From assembly GCA_003427395.1 (NCBI GenBank), contig BFEA01000130.1:284160-317843 (forward strand): a stretch of 33,684 nucleotides of DNA, given 5' to 3'. The DNA is from Chara braunii (lineage: Eukaryota > Streptophyta > Charophyceae > Charales > Characeae). Positions 1 through 9,539 of the stretch are shown piece by piece. Made by a program: the position numbers and the translations under genes. The notes beneath the pieces are model-generated. The model saw only the letters and a program-made list of their open reading frames with translations, made no database searches and was not told the DNA's origin. Position 1 is the first letter of the stretch, and each line of letters begins with the position of its first letter.

Positions 1-30
1 CCCCCCCCCCCCCTCTCTCTCTCTCTCTTG
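1..30. repeat. Poly-C followed by (CT)n microsatellite
   Basis: Thirteen C followed by about eight CT dinucleotides at the left edge. The same C-run plus CT-run arrangement precedes the second copy of the neighbouring 67-bp block (622-739), so it is part of a larger repeated unit. Confidence 0.9.
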
Positions 31-94
31 TGCGCGCGCTTAGACCCATTGCTTTGGCTACCTTAGGGCTGTGCTCCCCACGCCCACGTGGTAT
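27..94 (+). repeat. 67-bp dispersed repeat, copy 1
   Basis: Begins CTTGTGCGCGCGCTTAG and ends in GCCCACGTGGTA. About 85 percent identical by eye to 740-806, in the same orientation, and both copies follow directly after a C-run and CT microsatellite. It contains the G-box-like palindrome CCACGTGG. No coding potential is evident. Confidence 0.75.
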
Positions 95-481
95 AAGTCT
101 ACAACAGTATGGGAGTTCGCATCGCTAAGGCTAGCTCTTAGAACGGGGAGTTTTGAAAAAAGGAAGGATTGACCCTCGGGAAGAAGCGAACCCCAAAAAT
201 AAGCGAGCGCATGTCATTTAGACCGCGGAATAATCATCGCGCCGATTCGACACATTTTCCTTTTTGCCACCCAACCATATGTGGGCCAACTGAAGAAGTA
301 CTCCAAATTCAGTGAGTTTTCGTGCTCAAAAGAATGCGTGGGAAAACCTGAAAATTCGAACACTCATAGATTTTGTTGTGATCTTTCCAAGAAAAATGCT
401 AAATAAAATTTAAAAAATCATTCCAACTATGAAATACATTCCGGCCTCAATTTGACCCATATTTCAATTTTGCCATTCAGC

Positions 482-484
<3 letters not shown>

Positions 485-528
<44 letters not shown>

Positions 529-600
529 AGCCCCCCCCCTCCCTCTCTCCCTATCTCTCTTTCTTTCTCTCTCACTCTCTGTTTCTCTCTCTCACTCATA
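485..600. repeat. (CT)n microsatellite and pyrimidine tract
   Basis: About 20 uninterrupted CT units (roughly 486-526), a C-run, then a degenerate CT-rich tract to 597. The preceding 95-484 is unremarkable mixed sequence with no gene that I can support. Confidence 0.85.
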
Positions 601-621
601 TCAATAAATGGAACAAAATGC

Positions 622-806
<185 letters not shown>

Positions 807-819
807 GACAATTAAAAAC

Positions 820-1212
820 TTTTGGGATAATTTGCAAAATACCCCCATAAGTTGAGATATATGCCAAAATGCCCCTGAAAGATGTGGGTAGAGCGGAATG
901 CCCTTTTGGGTTGAAATCTTTGTGTTGTGCCCCTGTCAGGCGGGTATGCAACTTTGCAATTTGGACGTCCTTGTTCAGGTCTTGGCCTTTTGCAATGCAC
1001 CTATAAAAAGTTGGCAAGTACTAGGTTTTTGACAAAGTTGGATGGTACCCGGTAGGGGTATATTGCAAAAAGACGGGGGCCCAACCAACACCAGGGGTAT
1101 TTTACAATTTTTTTTTTTTTGTCAGAGAGACATTCCGCTCCACCCACATCTTTGAGGGGCATTTTGACATATATCTCAACTTATGGGGGTATTTTTGCAA
1201 ATTATCCCAAAA
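820..1212. mobile_element. MITE-like element with ~83-bp terminal inverted repeats
   Basis: The left arm (820-902, starting TTTTGGGATAATTTGC) is the reverse complement of the right arm (1129-1212, ending GCAAATTATCCCAAAA), with about five differences including one extra A: roughly 95 percent identity over 83 bp. The ~225-bp interior has no transposase and includes a T-run (about 1110-1120). Size, long near-identical termini and absence of coding sequence indicate a non-autonomous DNA transposon. The GGGATAATTTGC terminus resembles Mutator-type MITEs in plants, but the A/T-run flanks hide any target duplication, so the superfamily is not assigned. Confidence 0.8.
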
Positions 1213-1710
1213 AAATATATATCTTTTTTTTTTTCTTTTCCCCAGGAAATACGGACCCTCCAATTTTTAGATATTTTCATGCATTTTTCTGAGCACGAAA
1301 ACTCATTGGCGTACTTTTGTTTTAGGCTGTTTTCCCGACGCCCGGGCACCCAACTTGTGCCCGGTCAGGCATGACCCCTGGGAAGTCCCAGTGCAAAAAA
1401 ATAATAAATTTAAAATTAAAAAAAATCTTCAAAAATGCGAAAAAATATATGTTATGTAGAATTGCAAGACAAACGACTATTGGTAGAGGGTCACATAAGA
1501 ATTCCTCATAAAAAACGAAGATAAAAAAAAAAAAATGGAAGCACACTAAGGCACCCTCCTTTAACCCATTTACCCCCTTTAAAACCAATTTATACCCCTC
1601 TTACCCCCCCTTGATAGTCAACACTCAAAAAAAGAAAACACCCCTGATTTGGGCTCCTCTCGAAAAGTGCAGAAACCCCCCACCGACGGGTTATAAAAAT
1701 CTTCCTAACT
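1213..1710. other. AT-rich stretch without a recognisable gene
   Basis: Contains A/T runs and one compact GC-rich hairpin (CCGGGCAC at 1342-1349 pairing with GTGCCCGG at 1357-1364, 7-nt loop). I see no conserved protein in any frame. Confidence 0.5.
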
Positions 1711-3180
1711 TTTTTTTTTTTTTTTTTTTGTCAAGAGAAAATAACCCATTCTGTACGTGGGGGGCGTCACATGCCAGAAACCGGGTCCGACGTCCCATAG
1801 AGTAAATATACAACTTATTATGTCCGAGACTGATATGCTATGACTGGGAGACTCCTGGTGGTACCCAATGATCATAGCTAATCAGTCCCTGTATCATTCC
1901 CGAGTACTCCAGTCCTCCTTTTAGTCCCTACTCTTGCCCCCTTCCCTATTCCTTATATTTCCCCTCCTGGTCCACACTTTAGGTGTACACCACATTGTTA
2001 CCTATTCTATACTTTATTCCCTCTACGTTATCAAAGGTCTGTTATTATGACTTGTTTCCCTTGCGATCGTGAAGGAGGGGGCCAAATCGCAGGTTTTCTA
2101 AAGTCTCTGCATGTTCCACTAGTGAAGTCATTTGGACCCATGTCTTATCAAACTTGGTCTCTTGTCGTCTGACCTCTGCCCCAATTTTTGCCTTTTCCTT
2201 GTCAAAGTCCGCTTGGATAGACACTCTCATGTTCTTTTTTGTGTATGCCATTATTCTTGTTTCGGAGTTTGTTTCCCCTGCTCGGATATCCTCATTTCTA
2301 TAGTACCAGATTGGCCATAATATTGATGCCCTCACTGTTTTCACTGTTCTGGGTGAATTTTTTGTTCTCTTCTCAGTAACGAGGGTCCCTAACATGACCT
2401 CTGCTGTTAATTTTTCTCCTTGTTCTTTCCCTATTGATAGGTTGGGGATGTTAGTCAGGTATCGCCATTGCGCTCAAAAGCCGGTTGCATGCTTGCAGTA
2501 AAGAAACAGATGCGACAAGTTTTCCACTCCCTCCCTGCACATCTGACCGTGACACTGGGGATTGGTATGGCGACTCTTCCGAGTCGTCAATTGCGATTCA
2601 GCCATCGGGACCGCAAGGTGTACGATAAGCCATAGGAAGGAAGAAATTATGCCAACTTTTTTCATCATAGGTTTCCAACTCCCCTTCAGGCACCCATTCA
2701 CGTTTTTTCCATCTTGCTCGAGTCTCCACCTTAGTCTTATGGCCTTCCTGCGGAGTTCTGTATAGAGTCTCCGTGTTGACTTGGTGGAATGACCTAGTGG
2801 TTCTTAGGCCTTGTTGTGGAGGGCACAACCATCCTCTTGGGTCAAACGTCAACTTAAAGGTCTTGGCGGGAGTGTCGGTTTTATAAGATATTAGCTGGAT
2901 CGGCCGCGCCCAACCTTTGTTCCTCAATACCGCCACAGATCGTATATTCGTTTCTCGCAACATGACCAGCTCAGGCTCCTGGTCTCGTGGTTGAATCGGC
3001 GCCCTCATCTTGGTCTGGCCGTCTTGGGCATGCCATGCTTGTACGTTGACGTTTGGTTCAGTGAAAACTTCTTTCACTTTGTATACCATTCCCTGCACCC
3101 CTTCCCGTACCACTCATTATCCCACCACTTTCTGATATTTTTCAAGTTAGTGGGATTTGACGGGAGTATGGGTCGCTGAA
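1711..3180 (-). mobile_element. 5'-truncated non-LTR retrotransposon (LINE) with poly-A tail
   Basis: On the minus strand a decayed LINE coding end (2045-3180) is followed by ~315 bp of non-coding 3' sequence (1730-2044) and then an A-run, seen as ~19 T at 1711-1729. Coding similarity stops near 3180 on the upstream side, as expected from 5' truncation during target-primed reverse transcription. I could not find a convincing target-site duplication next to the tail or the truncation point. Confidence 0.65.
2045..3180 (-). pseudogene. LINE reverse transcriptase polyprotein, C-terminal remnant with zf-RVT-like domain
   Basis: The minus strand encodes the C-terminal part of a LINE ORF2-type protein in pieces. 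The first piece reads KWWDNEWYGKG (near 3120-3180). A frame change near 3070 leads into a ~150-residue piece ending in RWKKREWVPEGELETYDEK. A second frame change near 2640 leads to FLWLIVHLAVP, then a zinc-binding-like run with C at QCHGQMC and H/C at NLSHLFLYC, the signature of the zf-RVT region after LINE reverse transcriptases. One in-frame TGA (2474-2476) separates this from a final ~115-residue piece ending at a TAA at 2045. The catalytic reverse transcriptase (YxDD) is absent because the copy is 5'-truncated. At least two frameshifts and one stop make it non-functional. Confidence 0.7.
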
Positions 3181-4105
3181 TTTTATGGACTTTTTGGTTG
3201 TTTGTGAGTGTGCAAGTAGATAGAAGGATGCTTGCAGAGGGAATTGATCGGGCCTACTTAGGGCTCGTGTACCCATTACCTGCATGCTGGTAAAAAATAC
3301 ATGTTGGTTTAAAAATTGTTAATTTTGTGAGCATTGTAATATAAATTTGATCAAATTGTCTTTTCCCGAGGATTGACCCTTTCTATCTCGAATGACCTTA
3401 TCTACTATACCTGTCCAAATGATTCTCATACTCTATCACCTCTGACTTTTTTTTCGTCTAAGTTACTTGAGCTTAGAAAATGAAAACAACTAAAGTTACT
3501 TGCGGCAGACAGAAAAAATACGGGGCGGGGTTCCGTTGCTTTAGGAGCCGAATCTGTTATCGACCTAGAGTGGAATGTTCTACAGGGGGGTACTATGCCG
3601 ATTTGGTGAAGACGGTCCGACTTCTGAGATCCGAGTCTTGTGCCCGGTGGAGGAGGAGTACTCCAGGTCACTTCTTAGAGGGAGAGACATGCAAAACTTC
3701 AAGTAATGCACTTGATCAAGAATCAGTCACAAAGCAGTCGGTCATCCAAAAAGACTAAAATGTGTCAAGACGGGTGTGTGTGCCTAATCTTAGGTCGACA
3801 ATAGGGTGGAATGAATGACTTTGGCAGCGTGTTTCATTAAGTCAACATTGTGGCAGACCGATTACCTTGTCGGCTGAATCGGTCGGAAGCCAACTCCTTG
3901 TTGGCGGCTGTATGATTTTTTTATGGAGTTCGACCCGGGGTGGTCTGGTTCTATTTTGATTTTGTGTTATTAGAAGTATCAAATGATGATGTGGATTCTT
4001 TTAGTTATCATTCCAAATTGGATATACCTCCCTATCGACTACAGTCGATTCCTTTTGATGTAATTATGAGTGGTTGCTATAATTTTCTTTTGAATGTGCG
4101 TCTAA
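3181..4105. other. No recognisable gene
   Basis: Mixed-composition sequence. Short open frames near 3426-3758 overlap on both strands and show no recognisable domain. No repeat arms that I could match. Confidence 0.4.
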
Positions 4106-4612
4106 GGGACTAGGATTGAGTTGAGGGTTTTCACGCTTGGTTGAGGCCGTTCTAGTCGATCGAGTTTGTTTCGTACTTAGGAGATCAGCGCCCTAAGGAA
4201 CGAACGACTTTCGGGTTCAATAGGCGTTTTAACCACACGTACCTATACTACAGCGAGCAAGCAAACGCCCTCGGCTGACCTACCTCTGCAATTGCATTTA
4301 AAAACTTTCGCACGTAGATCAGTAGCTTGATAGGAGCACGCCCCTAAGGGTGGTGACAACCCTTTAGGGAAGGCAAGTTGTGCCCCACGGAAACCTATTC
4401 TGTCGTAGGGGGCCGCGAAAAGTACAACTGGCGCACTCGGCTAAAGCGGCGAGAGGACAACATCACCTCGCCCGTCTCGGCGGTTCCCGGGGTTATTTAT
4501 GCGTTGTTCCCAAGTTGTCTCTTGGTTTTCTTTTGTTAACTCCTGCGTGACGTGGTCGGGAGGGCTTTCGCTTTTCGCGAGAAAGGCGGGAGCCGATGCG
4601 CTCGACAACGCA
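4106..4612 (+). repeat. Left arm of a ~1.8-kb inverted-repeat structure
   Basis: Homologous, in reverse complement, to 5408-5873. Diagnostic blocks include GACTAGG at the outer edge, CTAGTCGA, AACGCCCTCGG, AAACCTATTCTGTCGTAGGGG, GCGCACTCGG, CCTGCGTGACG and GCTCGACAACGCA at the inner edge, in the same order in both arms. By eye identity is about 70-75 percent. This arm carries roughly 100 bp extra (about 4450-4535) absent from the other. It contains the short hairpin CTTTCGC...GCGAGAAAG (4565-4585). Confidence 0.75.
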
Positions 4613-5407
4613 TTCTCGTCTATAGAAATTGATTAGGTGAAGATTAATAAATAATAAGATAATTTAAGCAAATAATTATAGTAATAAATAATAGTATGGT
4701 AATGTAATAATATTAATATTCTTAAAAAGACATGACTGAGGTTGCGAATTGCAGTCGTTGGGGGTAAATTGATGGGAGGAGGGACGGGTGGGTATGATGA
4801 AGAAAAGAGTGTGGGGGGGGAGAAATTGGTGGGGTGATAGGTCGATTGTTAGTCTTGGAAAAGTGATGTGGGGTTGAGGGGGATGGGATTGCAGGGCCGA
4901 TAGGAGAGATGAGGAACGCAGTTAGGGGGGGGTTGGGGGCGGGGAGAGTGTGGGTGGGTTGTGAGATGTATGTGAAGGATGGGAAAGGGAGGGGGCGGGG
5001 GGGGATTAAGAGGTTGTGTTCGGACTGACGAGCGCTTGGATGTAGGTTGTACTGGTTTGGTAGAGAGCGTTTTTAATTCAGGCCATAAGTTATTTACGAT
5101 TTACTCCAGTACGTACGGGAAAGGAAGGTAGCATGCTTATCGAAAATCTCTTGTGTAAACTCTTTTGTCGTTTTTGCAACAATGAATGATTGGTGTCTTG
5201 ACTCTACCTCTTGCCATTAGCGAGGTAAAATAGGAATGATCTTACCTCTCTGTCGTCCTTTCTTGTTTTTTGTTTCTCCTCGTTGATTCTTGTTGCTGAA
5301 AAATCTTTCTCGTTGTTGATGCCGCTTGTCTTTTCGACTTTATCATTTCTAATCCTCTTCCCTTTGTTGCTTTTCATTCCTCAACCTTCTCTAATCTCCA
5401 TACTTTG
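4613..5407. other. Core between the inverted arms: AT-rich segment then strongly G-rich segment
   Basis: About 4630-4730 is nearly all A/T (AATAAATAATAAG-like). About 4740-5010 is very G-rich on the plus strand. Two tracts satisfy the usual G-quadruplex pattern: 4925-4959 (G8, G5, G4, G3, G3) and 4981-5004 (G3, G3, G5, G8). 5280-5400 is pyrimidine-rich. No transposase or other protein recognised. Confidence 0.6.
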
Positions 5408-5873
5408 CGTTGTCGAGCTCATCGGTCACACAGAGAGGGACCCTCCCGACCGCGTCACGCAGGATTTGCAAGACTTCGCTGTAGAGCATTGCCGTTCCGG
5501 CCGAGTGCGTTAGCCATACCTCTCGCGAACCCCTACGACAAGATAGGTTTACGCGAGGTACAACTTACCTTCACTCGTAGGAGTTGTCACCATCCCTTAG
5601 GTGGGTGTATCCCTGCCGAGCTACCGAACCACATGCGAAGGTTTTTCGTATGCAATCGCAGGGGTGGCCTGACCGAGGGCGTTTCTCATTCGCTGTAACA
5701 TAGAAGGCACGTGCGGTTAACGCCCGAATCGGACCCGTACGTGGACCGTCACCCGAGGCTCTGATCTCTCGGACGAGACCCTACGCCGGTCGACTAGGAC
5801 GACCAAATCTAACCACGTGGTACGTCTCACGAAAGCAAAATCCGAACTCCATACGTAAATCGCGCCTAGTCTC
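5408..5873 (-). repeat. Right arm of the ~1.8-kb inverted-repeat structure
   Basis: Reverse-complement homologue of 4106-4612, starting at the inner edge TGCGTTGTCGAGC and ending near CGCCTAGTCTC. Alignment continues through nearly the whole arm with small indels, so this is more than a chance palindrome. The arms could be long terminal inverted repeats of a foldback-type DNA transposon or two copies of one dispersed repeat in opposite orientation. With no transposase in the core I cannot decide. Confidence 0.75.
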
Positions 5874-6793
5874 TTTTTCCCTATTGAACCCATAACCTTC
5901 ACAAAAAAAGAAATAAACGAGTGTCGCGCGTGAGATTCTGAATAAATATCGCGGCGACGCAGACCTTAGCCATATCGACTAGCCATGCATGAATTCGCAA
6001 GCATTCTCAGTGATGGCATACCATGTAGTACTCATAATCACAAGGTCCTCAATGGTCTCGGGGGTCTCGTTTGACACTCAAGTGTTGGCTGACACACGCC
6101 TTGAGGGGTTAATCTCTCCACGCTAGATCACCGCTAAGGCGGTTGAGAACCACACCCTTTTCTTCACCATGTGGAGAGTGGGTGGTAGACAGGTTCAAGC
6201 CTGTCGTGGTAGTCAGAGTATCTTTCCAAAATTTATACAAAACTAACTATGAAATTCAAAAGTTATCTGATTGTACAAAATCAATTTTTTGTCGAACTCT
6301 CTGAATTAGTAAAAATTTGAGCAACATCTCCTTTAGGGAGGTAAGTTTCCCGAATTATGACTAAGTCATATATAAAGCTAGAAAAAAATTGAACTTTTGT
6401 GAAAGACGAAATTTAACTAACTCCTTGGATTTTGCAGAAATTTCGGCAATGCTTCCCGTAGGAGAAACGTCTTTTTAAGATTTATACAAGACCAGATGTG
6501 AAAAATAAAATTTATCCCAGAAAATGCTGAAATTTGAATTAAGTAAAAATAAATTTAGCTTAGAAAATGCAGGAATTGAACAAACTCCTACAACTCCAAC
6601 ACATGACGAGCATCTAAGGCACCACCTATCAAAGTCATGACTCAAAACAAGTAGAGCTCACACTCAACCACATGCAAGTTCATACCACAATAAGTAAGTA
6701 CTCTCACCAATTACCCAAGTTGTTTTCACATAAGTAGTTCATTATCTCTCAGTTCAGTAAGACCTCAATATCCAAACTTACATAGGGTATAAG
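5874..6793. other. No gene seen; a few small hairpins
   Basis: Mixed, then AT-rich sequence. Small dyads: ACCGC/GCGGT near 6130-6145 and GACAGG-TTCAAG-CCTGTC at 6188-6205. From about 6220 the sequence becomes AT-rich and leads into the hairpin array. Confidence 0.4.
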
Positions 6794-7566
6794 AAAGACT
6801 AGATCATTCAACATAGAAACAATGTCCAGTCTTTTGTCTTTATTATAAACAGAACATATAACAAAATAAAGTTTCTTTCTTCATTGGACATTTGATTAAG
6901 CCATTCAACTTAGAAACCCTGCTTAGTTGCCCTGAAACATTTAGTATCCAAGTTATATATATCTCTCTTCACCTTATACTCAAAAGCAGGCGTAGGACTG
7001 AACCATTCAACTTAGAAAGACATGTTCAGTCTTCCTGAATCTTACCTTCAATTATATTCTAAATTGAATACTCTCTTCTTTTGGTGATAAGCTATAGTCA
7101 GACCATTCAAATTATAAACCCCGTCTGACTAACTTGTTGATATAAATATGTAATATATAATATAGCACAAACTATTCTCAATTCCTCTATTTGTGTGCAC
7201 GACATCCCAGACTAAACCATTCAACTTAGAAACAATGCTTGGTCTAATCCTTTCAAAAAGAAAAACTACAGAAACAGTTGAGTCCTTAACTTAGAAATAA
7301 ACGCTCAATCCTTCCTTCAAAACAAAATAAAAGCAGGGATCCCCAGACCATTCAGCTTAGAAATAATGCTCAGGGTCCGTCCAGAAACCTCCCAAAAGAA
7401 AGCAGGTGGACCAAGTCATTCAATTTAGAAACAATGCTTGCCCCAGAAAAACAACCCAGTCAAGTCCCTCAAAGCAAAATCACGGCGATCAGAAACTTGA
7501 CCCATCAAAAGGCAACTGAAAAGAAACATAGCAGTCAGACCATTCAACTTAGAAACAATGTCTGAC
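6794..7566 (+). repeat. Array of nine hairpins with conserved loop and variable complementary stems
   Basis: Nine repeats share the core ATTCAACTTAGAAACAAT (with substitutions). Each core is flanked by arms complementary to each other but different between repeats: AAAGACT/AGTCTTT (6794/6828), GATTAAG/CTTAGTT (6894/6922, G-T wobbles), AGGACTGAAC/GTTCAGTCTT (6994/7024), TAGTCAGAC/GTCTGACTA (7095/7123), AGACTAA/TTGGTCT (7209/7239), GTTGAGT/GCTCAAT (7277/7303), a weaker GGA-CCC pair (7338/7369), CAAGT/GCTTG (about 7412/7436) and GTCAGAC/GTCTGAC (7534/7560). In the best units the loop edge also pairs (ATT with AAT). Core spacing is about 100 bp for the first four intervals, then mostly 64-69 bp. 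No protein frame runs through the array. Two further dyads, GACTTCAG/CTGAAGTC (7641/7669) and TGACTT/AAGTCA (7703/7718), follow without the core. Confidence 0.8.
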
Positions 7567-7729
7567 CTTTTGTATGACCTACAACCTCAGCCAAAACTAC
7601 CTTTCTCCGACATTTCCCCAGTTCACCCCTTTCAAAATCTGACTTCAGATAAGCAAAAAAAAAGAAAACTGAAGTCTGCACATGCATTCCTTTAGTTTAC
7701 TCTGACTTAATCCGGAAAAGTCAAACATA

Positions 7730-8703
7730 AAACGCGTAGGGATGCATGTAGTATAATCAAGCATCTATAGAGAGATGTACTCACACGGGTTTTAACAGAG
7801 GTTTACAAAAGGGGTTAGAAAAATTACCACTTAGTTCCCTGCCTCCAGAACTCCTCCAGAGTCCCGGCGGAGCTCCCACAATCGGTGGCCAGACTCCCCA
7901 CAGAGTTTTGATGTGGTCCTACGGGTTGCAATCCCGCCTGCCGTCTTCCTTTTGTAACCTCAGACTAGACTTAGAGTAAGAAGGGCAGAAGAAGGGGTTT
8001 CAGACGCTCGAGATACGAGAGAGGGACAACTCAACTCTCAAGAGAGGGCCTTGATACCTTTGATCGCCTGAGGGCCCCGCAATGGCGGCCAAGCCGTAGC
8101 AAGGACGGTCAAATCGCGACCAAGAATCAGTGTAACCAGCACTCTGACAACCCTTCACTTGACAACAATAAACGCTCCTGCAGAAACTCGAATTACCCCC
8201 TCCAACCGCTGTACATCTCCCTTTGACTGAGCTATAGTCCCGTAGTTTAGATAGTTTGTACTCAATAATAACGCACATGCTCGTACTCCATTCGAAAACA
8301 ACAGGTTCAACTGGAGACCATACGTACAATAACTCGTAAGTAATACCTGAGGCGGGCTACTTAGTCAAACCCAGCAGAAATGCATCAGGCACAACAACGC
8401 AGCGAGCTCACCGCTGTCTGCACAATTGTACCAGTAGCAGTTCAGCAGCCTCTGCGGGCGGCGAAATTCAGCAGATTCGGCACCCAGCAAATAGTAGCTC
8501 GGCCAAAGAACAATTCTTCTAGGCTGCCAGTGTGCAAGCCGTAGCTCTTCGCTGTTGAAGACAACAACAATATACCGCAGCAAAAGGGCACAACACAATC
8601 GCGAATGCTCAACCAATCCAACCCTCAATCAGCAGTAGGCATAATAATACTAGTGATCTTTGACAGCGGCGGCCCTCGTGCTCAGTACTCCATTCGGCGG
8701 TAA
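7730..8703. other. No gene supported
   Basis: Mixed-composition DNA. The two open frames on the minus strand (8000-8329 and 8365-8628) have no recognisable domain and no supporting context. I could not decide whether this is a promoter region of the following spliced candidate or repeat sequence. Confidence 0.35.
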
Positions 8704-9539
8704 CTGCAGCCCTGCGGCAGGGATCATAGCAGCCTAAGTTCTCGTTTTTCCACGGAATCAACCAGACAAGTCACTTCACTGCATAAGAACGACCATGCAC
8801 CACCACCCATAGAATCAAGAAAGAACTCTCAATCTGTCAATCCTTGCTATGCCCAAAATTGCTTTGTCTGGACCTGGTGAGTTTCCCTGCTTTGTAATGA
8901 TCGCTAGCCTCGCCCTTCGACTTCCTCTGCTCTTCCCCAATCTAGGAATGTGTTTGGTCACTGTTCAAACCAAGTTCGTTTAGTTGCTACAGGTGAGAAG
9001 TTTGGCGATGAGGGCGAATCGAGCATGCTCGATATCACGACAGATGTTGGTTCGACGATCAACCCGACCACTAGTGGAACGTCAGGCGAGATTATGCATG
9101 GCCTTGGCAGTGCCGAGAACTACGGCGACTGCAAGCACTACCTCCTCTGCGACTATCTCCAAACATATGGATGTGGGAATGAACCTCCCGCTAAGATATG
9201 GGAAGGTACATGCACTCAACACATCCTTATATCAGGTAAGCCTTCTCCCTTTCCCTCTTGTCTGCTATGTTATCGATTCTCCCTCTCCTTCACGTTTACC
9301 ACACACCCGTTTCTTTCCCGCAAACCAAGCACCACAACGATGAACTCGACTTCCAGTGACTGAAAATTTCCTACCTGAATGCATCAGCCTCTAGTAGTAG
9401 TTCAACCACTTCGAGCACTCTGATGATAACGAAGACCGATATCACTGCGATCGGGACGCAGAGCATGACGAGTGATGACAGTCTATGCCATGAGTATACT
9501 GATGACCCGTGGCTGGCCTCATGCTACTTCCTTCGATAG
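8704..9539 (+). CDS. Possible three-exon cysteine-rich protein gene (partial, unrecognised)
   Basis: A reading frame open from 8704 to 8876 ends at CTG|GTGAGT. A 69-nt intron closes at TCTAG (8945). Exon 2 (8946-9235) ends at CAG|GTAAGC. A 152-nt intron closes at GCATCAG (9387). Exon 3 (9388-9539) ends at TAG. Both junctions keep phase (WT|W and IS|A). The product has spaced cysteines in similar modules: NPCYAQNCFVWTWNVFGHC, then GDCKHYLLCDYLQTYGCG, GTCTQH, SLCHEY and ASCYF, with a Ser/Thr-rich linker between the last modules. This suggests an extracellular disulphide-bonded protein, but I recognise no family. No in-frame ATG exists in exon 1, so the 5' end lies upstream or the gene is decayed. 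Downstream sequence (9540-10690) has further splice-like sites and short coding-like frames, so the TAG may itself be a lesion. Confidence 0.35.

Noticed and set aside
6188-6205. T-arm-like GGTTCAAGCC of a tRNA
   Set aside because: The stem-loop is 6 bp with a 6-nt loop and there are no D or anticodon arms upstream.
8000-8628. Two minus-strand open frames as genes
   Set aside because: No domain, no splice or start context, and no agreement between the two frames.
9480-9500. Second hammerhead core (CTGATGACCCG), also CTGATGA near 23515
   Set aside because: No stem II followed by GAAA and no cleavage triplet in either place.
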